From Hirudinaria manillensis (Eukaryota; Annelida; Clitellata; Hirudinida; Hirudinidae), in contig CM067533.1 in NCBI GenBank assembly GCA_034509925.1, positions 7,044,035 through 7,108,034 on the forward strand: DNA of 64,000 bases, written 5' to 3'. Numbering within the stretch: the stretch's first letter is position 1; each line of letters begins with the position of its first letter. The position numbers were made by a program, and so were the translations under genes. The notes beneath the pieces were generated by a model, which saw only the letters and a program-made list of their open reading frames with translations, searched no databases and had not been told where the DNA came from. This document shows, in pieces, positions 1 to 13,000 of this stretch.

Positions 1-3000
1 TAAGTTAATAATACTAAACTAATTAATTATTTAATTAATTAAGATTAAATTAATTTCTATCATTACAAATTGTCTACCATGATGTAGGCATTCTTGTTCA
101 AGAACTTCAAGAAATTCTCAAGGCACCAAAAGAAGCAGATGCAACATCTATGCATAAAAAAGTTAATTTTAAAAATAATGTACATTAATTTCAATTGAAT
201 AATAAGTTTTAACGGTACTAACAATAATAATTATTAATGGTAAGTAATTGGTAAAAGAATTATTATTATTATTATTATTATAATTATTATTGTTATTATT
301 ATTATTAATAATAGTAGTAGTATTACTATTATTAACCATAATAAGTTAATTTAACGATAATAAATAAGACAGAAATTCCGAATGATTAAGTATTTAATTG
401 CAAAAATTGGAAAATAGATATTTTTGCAAATCAAGTTGCATCACTTGAGAACGATTCTTGCGACTATGTTTGCGCTTCCTTTGAGTTTGTGATCCAAGTA
501 CTCCAGCAGGACCACGATGATCTTCACGATGGCTATCAGCAACGACCCGAAAGCCATGGTACCCAGGTGGTATCTTATTAATAATTAGTATTATTATTAT
601 ACTTCCAACTATAATAAAAAAAAAGAATTTAAGACAATTGATAAAAATGTAATTATGAAAAAAAACTAATCTAGACCTAACTAAACTTCAATCACATCCA
701 ATGCATACCATTGCAAAATAGTAACAATTAATTAATAAAAATAATAATTAACTAATTAGTAATAATAAAAAGGTATAATAAACCAAATATTAAACAACCG
801 ACCTTACGGCCCTATAGAACGACCCCGCCACCGCAAAGGTCGGAATGTCGTGGGGCTTGTTGAATGCCCAATAATAAGAGGCAAAGCAACCTGCCAAGGT
901 CACCTGTCCGAGTGCAATGACGAAGTTCATCAACCAGAACCACATGAACAGCTGGAAGGCTTGCAATGCCAGGGTATAACGGCTTTAAATGGGGGATTAA
1001 AAAGGATTACAATTTGCAAATTAGAAAATCATGATTTAAATTAAGAAAGAAATTAAAGCGAAAAGAATTAATTTAATTTTTAAAACTGGAAATGTAATTT
1101 CTACAAATCAAGTAAGAATTTTTGGATGTGACTAGTTATCTAATTAGTTTCTAATTAAGAGTTATAAATTAATATAAATAATAAAATAAATATAATAATA
1201 TAAATATAATAATATAAATATAAAATTAATAATGGTCATATTAATAATGTTAACTAATAAGTTATTGATGTCATTCATCACTCACTCATCCTTGATGCCT
1301 TCTTTGAAGTTCTTGCAAAATTCTGCTGAGGTGCTATTCTGTGTCTTTTGAAAGAAACCAACCAAAATAATAACAATCAATGCAACTATTACAAAAGCAA
1401 TTTACATGTATAAACTAGAAAAACAATAACCCAACGAAAAAAAAATGCAAACTTAAGATACTAATAAATTATAAATTACTAATAAATGCTTAAATTATTA
1501 ATAATCATTTAACAGGCCATCATAGCATTAATATTTAGCACCTAAGAATCCCCCCATCCCTTAAGAATCGTCCATCAATACCACGTCATTGACTCACGTC
1601 ACAAGGAATCTGCTGGAGAAGTCCTCTCATGCGACATCTGAAACTCTGAACCTCGTTGGTCCAGGCGGAGTCATTGAAGGGCACCAGGCAGTTCTCCGTC
1701 CTGGAGACCGCGGCCAGGCAAATGGCTGAGGATCCCCAGAAGACCAGGACCACGATTTGAAGGATGAATGGAATCAATGGCCACAGAAGGACAAACATCA
1801 TGCTGCTGATGGCCCTGTTTACGTTTGTGTGGTTGTTTGTTTGTTTTTGTTTGTTTGTTTCATTGTTTGTTTAAGGAAGTCTTTAATGCTCTTTAGTGGA
1901 TTCGTTCAAGTTGTTAGAATAATTTTATTAAAAACTAATGACTAAATTGGAAGGTAATAAGTCCAAATAAAGTTGATATAATTCAAATAATTCAACAATA
2001 AAAACTAAATAATAATAATAATCGATTAACAATAATAAATAATAATAAATTAATAAGTGATAAGATCACCTGCTGGTCTCTTTGATGAGTTCAATGGCAA
2101 TTCTGATCCTCTTGATGAGGAAGAGGAGGATGATGAGGACTATTGCAAGGATTATGGTGGCAATTATACCTATGAACCAATATTAAACAAACCCTTAACT
2201 AGATAATTAATTAATCTCTTGATACAAGTTGTAATAGTTATTATATTGAAGTGGCCAATTATATAAATTAATAAGTATCATGCAACCTCTTATAACTAGA
2301 TAATTAGTCAATCAGTCTCTTGAGAGAAGATGTAATATATTGTAATAGTTAATGTATTGCAAGGACTGTGGTAGCGATTATACCTGGTTTGGGACAATAC
2401 AAGATGTCATAATTATTAAAGGTTAAAGGTTAATATATTATGATTAACCAATGGCCAGCCATGTTTCCTTGAGTGTGGTGTAGTATTGGAAGTCCGTGGT
2501 GAACTTGAAGGGTCTGTTTGGATCTTCATTCTTCAGTTCTGTGTACTTGCTGAAGCAGTAGTATATGGCTGTGGTGATGAATAATCATAACTATGATGAT
2601 AACACTTTTCAAAGATAAACAACCATAACTGATATCATATGATGATAAGATCATATAACTATGATGAAGAGAATACTGATGAATATTGATCACTGCCATG
2701 ATAAGATCACAGATAAATATTCATCACTATGATGATGTTAGATTGTTGACAACAATAACTGACCAAAAATGAAGAAGCCAACGAAGAGGAGTATGGAAAT
2801 CCAGACCATGACCCCTGCAATCCACCTCATGAGGACAATCCACAAGAAGGACACAACCATTGCTAGCAGTATGAATCTACATTTCAAGTGCAAAGTACTT
2901 TTACTTTTGCTTTACTTTCAGTTTCACTTTTGTAAATTATGTTTATGCAGGATGTTATGTGAATATTTAGACAAAGAGATGAAATCAATAAATACAGATA

Positions 3001-6000
3001 ACTGCTTCAAAAGAATTGTTGTTATAATATTAATAATAATAATAAGCATATTATATTAAATAGTATAAATAGTATTCATAATAATAATAATAATAATAAT
3101 GAATTGTCTTTTCTTAAAGGTGATTTATATATATAAATATTAATTAAAAATAAATGATGAAATTAAAATGAAATGAAAAACACATACAGGAGTATAATCC
3201 ACCAGGTGGCAGTAACATCTGCCAGTATTTTTGTTCCGTAACCCTGCAGTTCAATCAGGCCCTTCATGATCCTACGTGACATGAATATTAAACGTCCTCA
3301 TTAATAATTTATTAGTACAAAGATTAAATATTTATACATACTTATATTAATTATTTTATGCGGGTCATCACATGTTATTGCAACAAAATTAAAAATATAA
3401 TAATTATAACGATTTAATTATGCCACTGCTATGTGGCCTAACACTCTATACCACAAAACAAATTTATGATAAGTCAGCTGACAAAGAACTCATTAATAAT
3501 TTATCAGCAGGAAGATTAAATATTTAAATATTTATAAAGAATACGAGTCATTGCACATTATTGCAATGCAAATAAAAAAATAAAAGTAATAATAACAATT
3601 ATAACAATAATAACAATAATAATAATAACAATAATAATAATAATTATATTCACCCGACACTTTCATTGAAGGTAGAAGCTTTGAGCGTCTGATTATCTGA
3701 AATCTTGAAGTCGGTTTTGTTTTCATCTTGGACGACGTTGTTTTCGAAACCAGGAATTTTAGGAAGACATCGGAAAACGACTGGAAATTAATTAACACGA
3801 TTACGAGCTGGTAGGAGGACGAGCTAATTAATAAATTAAATTGTAAAAATTTAATTAATAAATTAAATTGTAAAAATTAATTATAATTTATTTAATTAAT
3901 TAATTCTAAATTTCTACTTGGTGAGGAGGGCACGTAGAACGGTGCACATTTGCCTTCGTTGACGAACCTTTTCTGGAAAGAATTTGAAATATTTATATTA
4001 ATTGTTATTTATATTGATATTAATAATTATTATTACTATTATTATTATTATTATTGATGTTGTTTATTTATTTTATTTTTCTAAACAAATTTTGTTATTA
4101 TTAGTATTATTATTATTTTTATTGTTGTTGCTGTTGTTATTATTATTGTTATTGAGATTAACTTAAATTACGGTGTTCATCCTAATATTATATTTTAATC
4201 AACTTATCAGAACCCTCGACCAGAATAGTTTATCATAATGTTGCGTAATAAATAACAAGCAATTATAAGCTAACGAATGTTTAGGGCAATTAATCATGCA
4301 ACAATATAATTACTTTATATTATGATATAATACAATTTAATATAACATAATATGACCACATATAATACAATATAATGTAACATGATATAATGTAATATAA
4401 CATGATATAATGTAACATAATATAATATAATATAATATAATATAATATAATATAATATAATATAATATAAAATAATATAATATAATATGCAACAGACCAG
4501 AATATCTCTGCTGGTTATTTGTCCCTTGGTTCCATCATTCTTGCAGATGGCTTTGTTGATGTCACCGGTGATGTGACTCCAGAATTCTTGTGGACACGTG
4601 TCGACGCACACCTTGTCGCATAATCGCAGTTAAATGACTGAGTTATGATGATATGTTATATGATAACGTTATGTTGTGAGAGTTAAGTGTTACTCTATTT
4701 CTACAATTAATGATTTGGACAACTTTAATTAATTAATTTAATTAATTATAATATAATATTAATTTAATTAATTATAATTGTAGATTTTAACGCAAGTGGC
4801 AAATTTGTTACTACTGTCACTTTCGTCGTCACCATCACCATCATCATCACCATCACCACCACCACCACAACCACCATCATCATCATCATCATCATTATCA
4901 TAATCATCACTAAATGACATGATTGATTTGGGACGGAGATGTGTTTTATGAGAGAGAGAGAGAGATGGAGGAGGAGGAGGCAAACGTTTACTTGAGTCGA
5001 TCCCTGGCACATCTTCAGGACGTTCACACCAGTGACGGACAGACATTTTGTCAGATCGAATATGAGCAGGTACTCTTTCTTCCTTGAGGTCATAAAAGGT
5101 TTGTGTCTTATGTTAAAACATGAGAACGCAAGAGGAATAATAAATTAAAATAATTTTCATAATATTCCTAATAAAATCTTTATTGACACGAGTAATTAAT
5201 CACTCAGACACTCGGATAAGATGGAACCGAATTTATCTATTTTAAATATCATATCAATACTGAAAAACAACTATAAAAAAATCATTAATTTTTACTTGAA
5301 CTGAAAACATTAAAATTTATTGAAGCACATAAAACAATTAAACATTTTATGGCTTGAAAATAGTAATGAATATTTTATGATCTTTAAATACGATTAAATA
5401 TTTTATGATATAAAAATAAAATCAATTAATAAAATTCGTAATAAAAAGGGGAACAAAAAAAAAAAATTAAATACTACTTTAGATAAATTGGACTCGTCTG
5501 ACATTAAGAACATTAATGATGGATTAATATTTCTGAAAATATTATTAAATTCTCTGAATATGTTGAAAATCTTATTAAACTTTTTTACATTCAAAATTTA
5601 TTTCATATTATATTAAATTTTATATCCAAAATATAATTATATTAAATTTTATATTCAAAATATAATTATATTAAATTTTATATCCAAAATATAATTAATC
5701 CTAACGTATTGTTTCCAGAACCACATAGGTTGTTATCACTGTCCACAGGATAAATCAACAACCTTGGATCTCCCATGATAAAAGCTTGCCAAAAGAAATA
5801 TAATTATTGCATTAATGGTTGCCGAATTGACCTGATGATAATTTAATATTTGTCAAACAAATTATTTAATATTATGATATAATATAATTTAATTTAATTC
5901 AATATAATATAATATAATATAATATAATATAATATAATATAATATAATATAATATAATATAATATAATATAATATAATATTGAGTATAGAATAAATCAAT

Positions 6001-8809
6001 ATGATTGCAGATGGATTATTCATTTCATAAAATGTTTTTATTTAGCAGTTAAGCTACAACTCATTAGTTTGGTTTCAAACGTTTGTTTATTCAGTTAATT
6101 AGAAAACAATATTTATCTTTAATACGCCAAATTGTGCATTAAAAACAGTTAAATATTTAATTAAAGCTTTTATTTTGATTCTAATTTATCCAAATAATTT
6201 CTAATATATGATAAACGAGTTATTATACAATATTTTAATAATAATAATAAATAATAATAATAATAATAATAATAAATAATAATAATAATAATAATAATAA
6301 ATAATAAATAACATCTACGTTCATTGTAAAGTTGAGTAAATCCAAGACTAATTTACCATAAAGTCCGACCGCTATAAAAGCCAGGAAGAAGACAAAGAGC
6401 AACGCGCAGCACAGGACATCGGTGCAACCCCTATACAACAAAATACAAAAAAAAGATGTTTAAAAATTACGTCATAACAGGTAACATGATGTTTCTATCA
6501 ATCTTTTGTATCAACTGTTGCCACGATGAAGATGATGATGACGATGGTGGTGGTGATGGTGATAATGATGATGATGATGATGACGATGACGATGGTTGTT
6601 GTTGCTATTGTGATTTTCAAATGGATAAGATACAAATTTCAAGTAACAATAATTGTCCATGTTCAAAGCAGATGTTGAAATGAGAAGCGAAGCAAATTGC
6701 ATAACATTGTAATTTCAACATCTCTTACAGCTATTTAAACCATAATTAATAATATCCTATTTTAATTGCAGAAATTATTAACAACTTGAAAATGAATGTT
6801 TTTTTGTAATAAAGAAAAAAATATTTAAAAACCAATTTTTGTGATGACATTAGTGATTGTTATGGTAGTATTATGATCACGATGATTATGTACATATCCC
6901 CTCAAAATAAGGAAGTACAGGTTCTGATTCAATACAGGTAGTGAGAACAACTCAGAATAATATTCAGAACAATACCTTGAGAATAATTATTTAAAGCAGG
7001 AAGCAAAGAATAATAATTAATTTATTCCTATTAATTTAATATTCTGAATTCATCCATAATTATGAGCTCTGTAAATTTTAATAAGTATTGTTATTGAAGT
7101 TACAAAACACAAAGTTTTTATTAAATTGTAACTGTAAATTATAAGCATGTAAATAATGTTACTGCTGTTGTTATTATTAATATGAATATTTATTTTTAAA
7201 TTTGTAAAATATTATTTTGCAATTCCATTAGATTAAGTAAAAATCGTGTTGTTTTTTATGTTGTTTTATAATCTAGAGAACCCACAGTGTATGGTAAGAT
7301 CCTGTAGTTGTGTTGTTGTGTTGTTGTGCAGTTGTGTTGTTGCGGTAGGAATGACAGTGAATAGTTCAACAATAAGAAACTATCAGATACCTAAGGAGGG
7401 ATGTCAGTGATTCAGTCACTGTGTAAGTGCCTGTATGTAGGTGTGCATGTGTGTTTGTATGTGTGTGTGTATACAAGGATTGATGATACACCAGCCAGAA
7501 CATATGACACTGACATAAACTGTTGTTTAAAATTGTTCTAGTCACTAAATAAACTGAGGTTTGCTGAGGTTTATCTTAAGACTTCATCATCATCATCTTC
7601 ATCATCAGATGTAATTTCTACTGATGATGACAAGGTAAATTACCAATGGTAATTATTGTAACAGTGATAATGGTGTCAAACGCCTGTCAATTTCTTCATG
7701 ATGATTTCAATCAAGACATTTTATTACAATTATTTACAAGTTCAGTTCAATGCAAGTATGACAGAGAATCATCATCAACATCGTAATGTGGTAAACCAAA
7801 CTTTAACAGAAAATCATTCTTTGTCTGGCCAGAAAATGAAATGTCACCAAAATTCAAACACAGGACTGAGTTGCTAAGCAACGCGTAAACACCACCGTTG
7901 GGGAACTTAGAAATCGTAAAATAGACAGGACATGTTCAAACATGAATGCAAATCTCTTCCAATTCAGAATTTTTATTTCAATCAATTAACCTTTATTAAT
8001 TTACGATGCAAAATGTTTAAATTTTTATTTATCGAAAAATGCTTTCATTCTTAAAAAATAAAACTTTAGTTTGCATTCAACATATATTTGCCAGGATTTA
8101 TGTTAACTTCATCAAGTAAACCTACTAAGTTTAAAACAGTGCCTTAATTTCTGTGCAGAACTTCATAAAACTAAATCTACCTGTTTTTTGTTGGTCCATT
8201 AAAATTTGGGTCATATTCGAGAGGTTTCCCTGAAAAAGTTATGAATTAATCCTGTACATGATTGACCACAAATCATGTTCTAGAGAGAATTTTATAACAA
8301 AAAAGATTCATAGACAAAACACGTAATGAATTTCTGTGAGGGATTACAGCAATAATTATAATAATAGTAATAATAAAATATTATTACAAAAAATAAACAA
8401 AATATTATTGACAGTAATTTAATGTAAAAAGTAATTTTAAAGTTCACATCCTTAAAAATTGCTTAAAAGTAATGAACCAAGATTTATAGATTCCTTTAAA
8501 ATGATTTACACTGAAGAGTGATAATCTAGATAGAATATTCATCAAATTTCAAGCCCATTTAATAGCCTTTCTTTTACGAAAACATCATTGAGACATCATT
8601 TGTGATGTAGAATGAGCTAAAATTGTATAAAACCTAATCTTGTAATAATAAAGTGACACAACAATAACCAATATACTCAAATTAACTAATCTATCAAAAT
8701 ATCTTTGAATGAAGAACCAAGTACAATTTAAAGCAATAACTTATGTTAAAATTAAGACAAACAATCAATTTTAACCTGCTTCATCGGCCTTAGATCCTTT
8801 GCTCCCCAT
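1..8809 (-). CDS. SLC44A (CTL-like): Choline transporter-like protein (SLC44 family), partial at 3' end, multi-exon
   Basis: This is a multi-pass membrane transporter of the SLC44/CTL family, whose members move choline or related amines across plasma or organelle membranes. The start codon is at 8809-8807 (MGSKGSKADEAG; first exon 8776-8809). The next exons read EYDPNFNGPTKNR (about 8183-8230), RGCTDVLCCALLFVFFLAFI (about 6340-6433, first membrane helix), GDPRLLIYPVDSDNNLCGSG (about 5705-5780), the extracellular Cys-rich loop (about 4985-5095, 4500-4615, 3925-3980, 3660-3790), and helix exons at about 3190-3285, 2770-2865, 2460-2570, 2070-2165 (IKRIRIAIELIKETSR, a family signature), 1590-1800, 815-975, 440-570 (FGSLLIAIVKIIVVLLEYLD) and 75-145 (CLENFLKFLNKNAYIM). 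The last of these ends at a GT donor, so the gene continues off the left edge and the final helices are missing. All exon joins I checked keep frame. The family call is firm; which vertebrate paralogue it matches is not decidable by eye. Confidence 0.93.
3825..3878. repeat. 27-bp tandem duplication in SLC44 intron
   Basis: Two adjacent copies of a 27-base AT-only unit (begins TAATTAATAAATTAAATTG) sit between two exons of the choline transporter-like gene. Looks like simple local slippage or duplication; no function is suggested. Confidence 0.8.
4412..4490. repeat. (AATAT)n pentanucleotide microsatellite
   Basis: About 80 bases of near-perfect ATAAT repeat immediately downstream, in gene direction, of the SLC44 exon at 4500-4615. 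The preceding 4320-4410 is a degenerate version of the same repeat. A second independent tract of the same unit lies at 5897-5983. Confidence 0.95.
5612..5697. repeat. 29-bp minisatellite, three copies
   Basis: Three head-to-tail copies of a 29-base unit starting ATTAAATTTTATAT, at 5612, 5641 and 5670, differing at one position (TATCC or TATTC). It ends only a few bases before the SLC44 exon at about 5705-5780, so it sits just downstream of that exon's splice donor in gene direction. Confidence 0.9.
5897..5983. repeat. (AATAT)n pentanucleotide microsatellite
   Basis: A run of about 17 near-perfect ATAAT units in an SLC44 intron. Same unit as the tract at 4412-4490. Confidence 0.95.
6233..6310. 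repeat. Interrupted (AAT)n microsatellite
   Basis: AAT repeats broken by two TAAATAAT interruptions, in the SLC44 intron just downstream of the first transmembrane exon (gene direction). The long intron from about 6440 to 8180 holds a short GAT/GATGGT-rich tract (6525-6600) and otherwise nothing I recognise. Confidence 0.9.
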
Positions 8810-10073
8810 CGTTGAAGGAGAATTTTAGAAATTAAATTAAAGAAAAAAAGACAGAAAAGTTATCAATTTCTTCGGACTTGATTCGGAACGGTAAAACTTA
8901 TTTAAAAGTAAAAATTAATTTCAGTTCCTAAAGGCAGTCCTCGTATCAGCCGAACAATGCGAACAAAACCATTGACAGGTGAACTCGTTCGTAATCTGCC
9001 ATTGGTCGTCAGGATGTTGCGCAGACGCCCTGTTTATATTTTTAAAGTAACTGCGCGAGCGTCGGCGCTTCTGAAAAAAAAAATAATTCGAGGATTTGAG
9101 AAATTAAATTATAATCGATGACAAAAGAAATTGTTTCGAAATTAAAAATAAAGCCCCGTAACTTTATTTTGAGGTTTTAACAATAAGGCGCACCGAACCA
9201 AAAGCCATCACCACCGTAGCCAATCCCATCATTACCCCCCACCCGTCGCATCAATAAACCGATTATTTCGACCAGCTTAGACGTACCTAATGCTGGTTGC
9301 TCTTATATCTTTGGCGATATATTTAATTTCATAATTGAGAATAGTGTGACGAATGAATTAACTATCACTGGAGAATTTTTCAAATAGACAACTTGTTGGA
9401 AAGAAAAAAAAATCTGCTGGCAAGATCTTTAAGTAAAATAAACGTTTCAATCATATTCAAAAAATAAAATAAATATTTAAAAGTTTATGTACTTGCATAT
9501 AAGGATCAAAAACAAGAGAAGCCCTTGAAAAATGTGAGATGGATAAACAATCGTCTGGTTAGCTCTGCTGCTCAACAAGTACAGAAACCATTTCAAAACA
9601 ACTGATTGATTTTTCATGCAGAAGGCACAAAGCAATGAAATGATTCAAAGCATCATCAGGTGATACTTTCTCATTCTGTTTTGCCTTCTGTAACTATTTT
9701 CCAAATGTCTCTCAGTGCATTCCACAGTAATTAATAATTAGTAACTTATATTAATCAAATTCAAGGTACATGAACAAGTTAGCATTAGTATTAAGAATGT
9801 TAGCTACAAAAGCAGCAAACATGGAATTATTCAATTGATAACGAGTTAACACGTTAACAACATCAAAGAAAACAAAACATGCTTAATGTTACAAAAAGAA
9901 AAGATTAAGAAGTGAAACATGTGAAAGGATTAGCAGAAGTTGATAAAGTCCAACAAATGCAAGAAACAAATTTTTAAGCAATTTTTAAGATCTTTTATGC
10001 TTTACTGGCATAACTCAAGTCCTCAATTCTGAGAATAACCGTGCCACTCCAGCTGACAAATTAACAAGAGAAA
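8810..10073. other. Intergenic region between SLC44-like 5' end and nischarin 3' end
   Basis: About 1.26 kb with no convincing coding sequence. The part next to the SLC44-like start (about 8870-9060) has a noticeably higher GC content than its surroundings and probably holds its 5' UTR and promoter, although no TATA box stands out. The part next to nischarin (about 9470-10070) is AT-rich and probably holds its 3' UTR. Confidence 0.5.
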
Positions 10074-13000
10074 TTAGAACGTGACGTTGTCGCGGGCGAC
10101 GAAATCCCGACGTGACGAGCGCTCCTCTGCAGAAAGACGTCGTCTCTGTAGGATTTTGTCGTCGCCGTTGAGGAGATTTTCCAGTCTAAGGTGCAGGTCG
10201 TGCAGAGGCAGGGGGTGCTTGGATGCAAAGGCTTCGTGAAGATGAACCGTGAACTCCCTTCTCGCACACGAGGTCGGCCATCTCAAATCGAGGACCTGGA
10301 TCTGCCGGCAGACGGAGAAGCGCAACTCCAGCCCGTAGCCGACGAAATCCGGAGCCTCAGAAGAGCTCTCGAGTCCGTCCGTCGTCTCCGCGTCGTACTG
10401 TCGGATCCCGAGCAAGCCGCAGGTCAGCGGAAACGCGGCGGCCACCCGATGCTGTGCGGATCTCGAGGGAATGAATTCTAGAATGTTGTTCGATGATTTT
10501 GGAAAGTGAGCGAAATCCTGGAAAAGGACGTAGAAGAAGTTGCTGTTGAAAGCGACCGCAGAGGTCCTGAGGTTGCACGTCATCTCCGTCTCGGAGTTCA
10601 TCTGGGCGAGTTGGTAGCATTGCAGAAAGTTCCGAGAGCTGCGGACTTCCCGTCGATCGGTCGAGAGATGGCTTTCGAAGTCGTCAAAGAATTCGGCTAG
10701 GTGTCGCTCGCACTGCAACGACGAGTTGATGACGACGGGATCTTCGTAGTCGTCGAGGAAGGGAATGTTTCTTCTCGACGCTTTCTTGACGTGCTCGAGG
10801 AAGTTCTCCGTCTTGATTCGATTGAACGTCAGGAGGACGATGACGTTCGACGGACGGAACCTGTCGACGACCCTGACGTACAGGTGGCGACACCCGATCA
10901 TGAAGCAGTGGACGTCCGAGACGAGCACGAACGTGAAGTACCTGAGCTTCGGGACCCCTGCGTCTCCTCGGAGCTGGTCGACCTTGAAGACGTGGATCTT
11001 GAAGGGAGTCACGCAGACGCAGACGGGCCTCTCCTGGGTGTGGGAACTCTTCCTGAGGTTGGTCAGAGCAGAGCACCACATCACGTGGCCTGAGTTGTTC
11101 TGCTTGTACTCTGCCTCCGGCAGTCCGATCGAATCTGGAGGATCCATGATGTCCTCCAGCAGGCCCATCAGGGACCTGTTGTTGTGATTAGGCAGGGTCT
11201 CTGGCAGTAGAAAATACTTTCTTCTTCTGGACTGCTTCAACGCCGTACTATTGAATTAAAATTTAAATCTTTGAATATTGACAAATATCTCCAAATTTAC
11301 TGCCCAGAAAGAGTTTTTTCTTTAAAAAAAACATAAAATGGTGGACAACTCTTCAAGTTTTGGAATTTAAGACATTCCTATTCAGTAATCACAGAAGTAA
11401 CTATTTCATACTTAATTACATAAGGGACGTTTACCAGGACATCATTCTTCATGTTATCTGATTAACAACAAGCAATTAATTAAACCTTTTTATGTTATTC
11501 TCCATCTTCTGAAGGCCAAACGAAAATGTCTGATTCGCAGAATGTCTTTCAGACGACAGCTCTTCAGCACCATTTACCTGCTATTGAGATAACATGCTTT
11601 AATGATCTGCTTTATCACAATCATGACCTCTCAGAATAATAACTGCATTTTCATGAGAGATCAATGCACTGATGAATGTAAGACACGGTTGGCTATAACC
11701 AGCGCTTTTAAAATCATCACAGATGATGACCTCACCTGCTTCCCCACTTTTGCAGCAAATGCAGAAGTTGTCCTATCAACATCAACTCCAGCAGGATCTA
11801 ATGTTTTCGATGCTTCGTCATTGAATGGCTTTTCTGCTCCAGAAGTTTCCAGATGGACCCCAGTTTGGTGCTCAGGATTTTGTAAGTCGGGCGGTAAAAT
11901 TTCAAATGAACGATCTTTCAGTGAGGAGTTTAAATTGTTAACATTTTTTTCTGATTTCTTCTCCTCTAATGCTGGCTAAATGAGATAAAAAAAAATAGAA
12001 ACATATTATAGTTTTTATAAATTCTATTAACACAAAAATCTTTGGGAATGAAGTGATTTGAAATGATTATTTGTCTTAAGTTTGTTTTAAGGAAGCTTTA
12101 TGATTATTCAGTCTAACACTAAATTCTTCCTATTCACCGTAATTGCAAGATCAAAGTTGAATCACAAACAATGATGATGATGATGATGATGACAATGATT
12201 CGCAAGAAATCACGTGAACCGAAATTGAGCACAGCAAATGAACCGCACTGCACAACCTCATCTATGGGAATGGACGCCGTAACTGTCATCATTTCGGCAA
12301 AACCCAGGTTCGGCGAAGATGCAGAGGAGCAGGCCTTCAAGTCACGAGAAGGATGACGATTGGAGGCAGGCGCTTCGCAGGAATGCTGCAAGGCCTCGGA
12401 CGAAGTCGTCTGCTCCGACGTTCCACCCTCTCGGAAGTTTTTCCACGTCCGGGATTTCGAAGAATTCTCGTTGGCTGCTTGAATGGCCAGCCTCACCATG
12501 ATGGCATCTTTTTCTTTCTCTGAGATTTTTCCATTATCAAGAATCACCTGTGATTATTAACAACATCTCTTATAGGGTAGTTACTATATGTTATAAATTT
12601 ATGATAAATCACAGTTCAAATTGCCTTGACACAATCAACTTCCTTGAATAAATAATGAAATGAAATAAAATAAAAAGCTCAAGATCATAATTCTTGATAT
12701 TCAGGCACTCATTTATAACCTCAGACCTTCAAAGCATTTATAATTAGGCATCAGACTTTGATAATTAGGTGAACATAATTGAGCTATCAAAACATTGTGT
12801 CCAGATAAGAAAATGATGCTCTTTATATATTTATATAATGCGACTATGTGCCTTTAATTGGCTCAAATATTAAATATGCTTATCAAAATATGCTTATGCT
12901 TATCAAAAGCATATTTATGATGTTTGGCAGTTAAAGAGCAAGTTAAGCCAATTATGCAAATTGCGTTAACAAAAACAAAATAATATTTCGAGATTTAAAA

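Noticed and set aside
850..1044. Plus-strand 64-codon frame
   Set aside because: It overlaps, in antisense, an SLC44 transmembrane exon (about 815-975) and resembles nothing.
10191..11187. Several plus-strand and alternate minus-strand open frames of 64-140 codons across the nischarin last exon
   Set aside because: They are shadows of one GC-rich coding exon; only the 10074-11250 minus frame continues in phase with the upstream nischarin exons.
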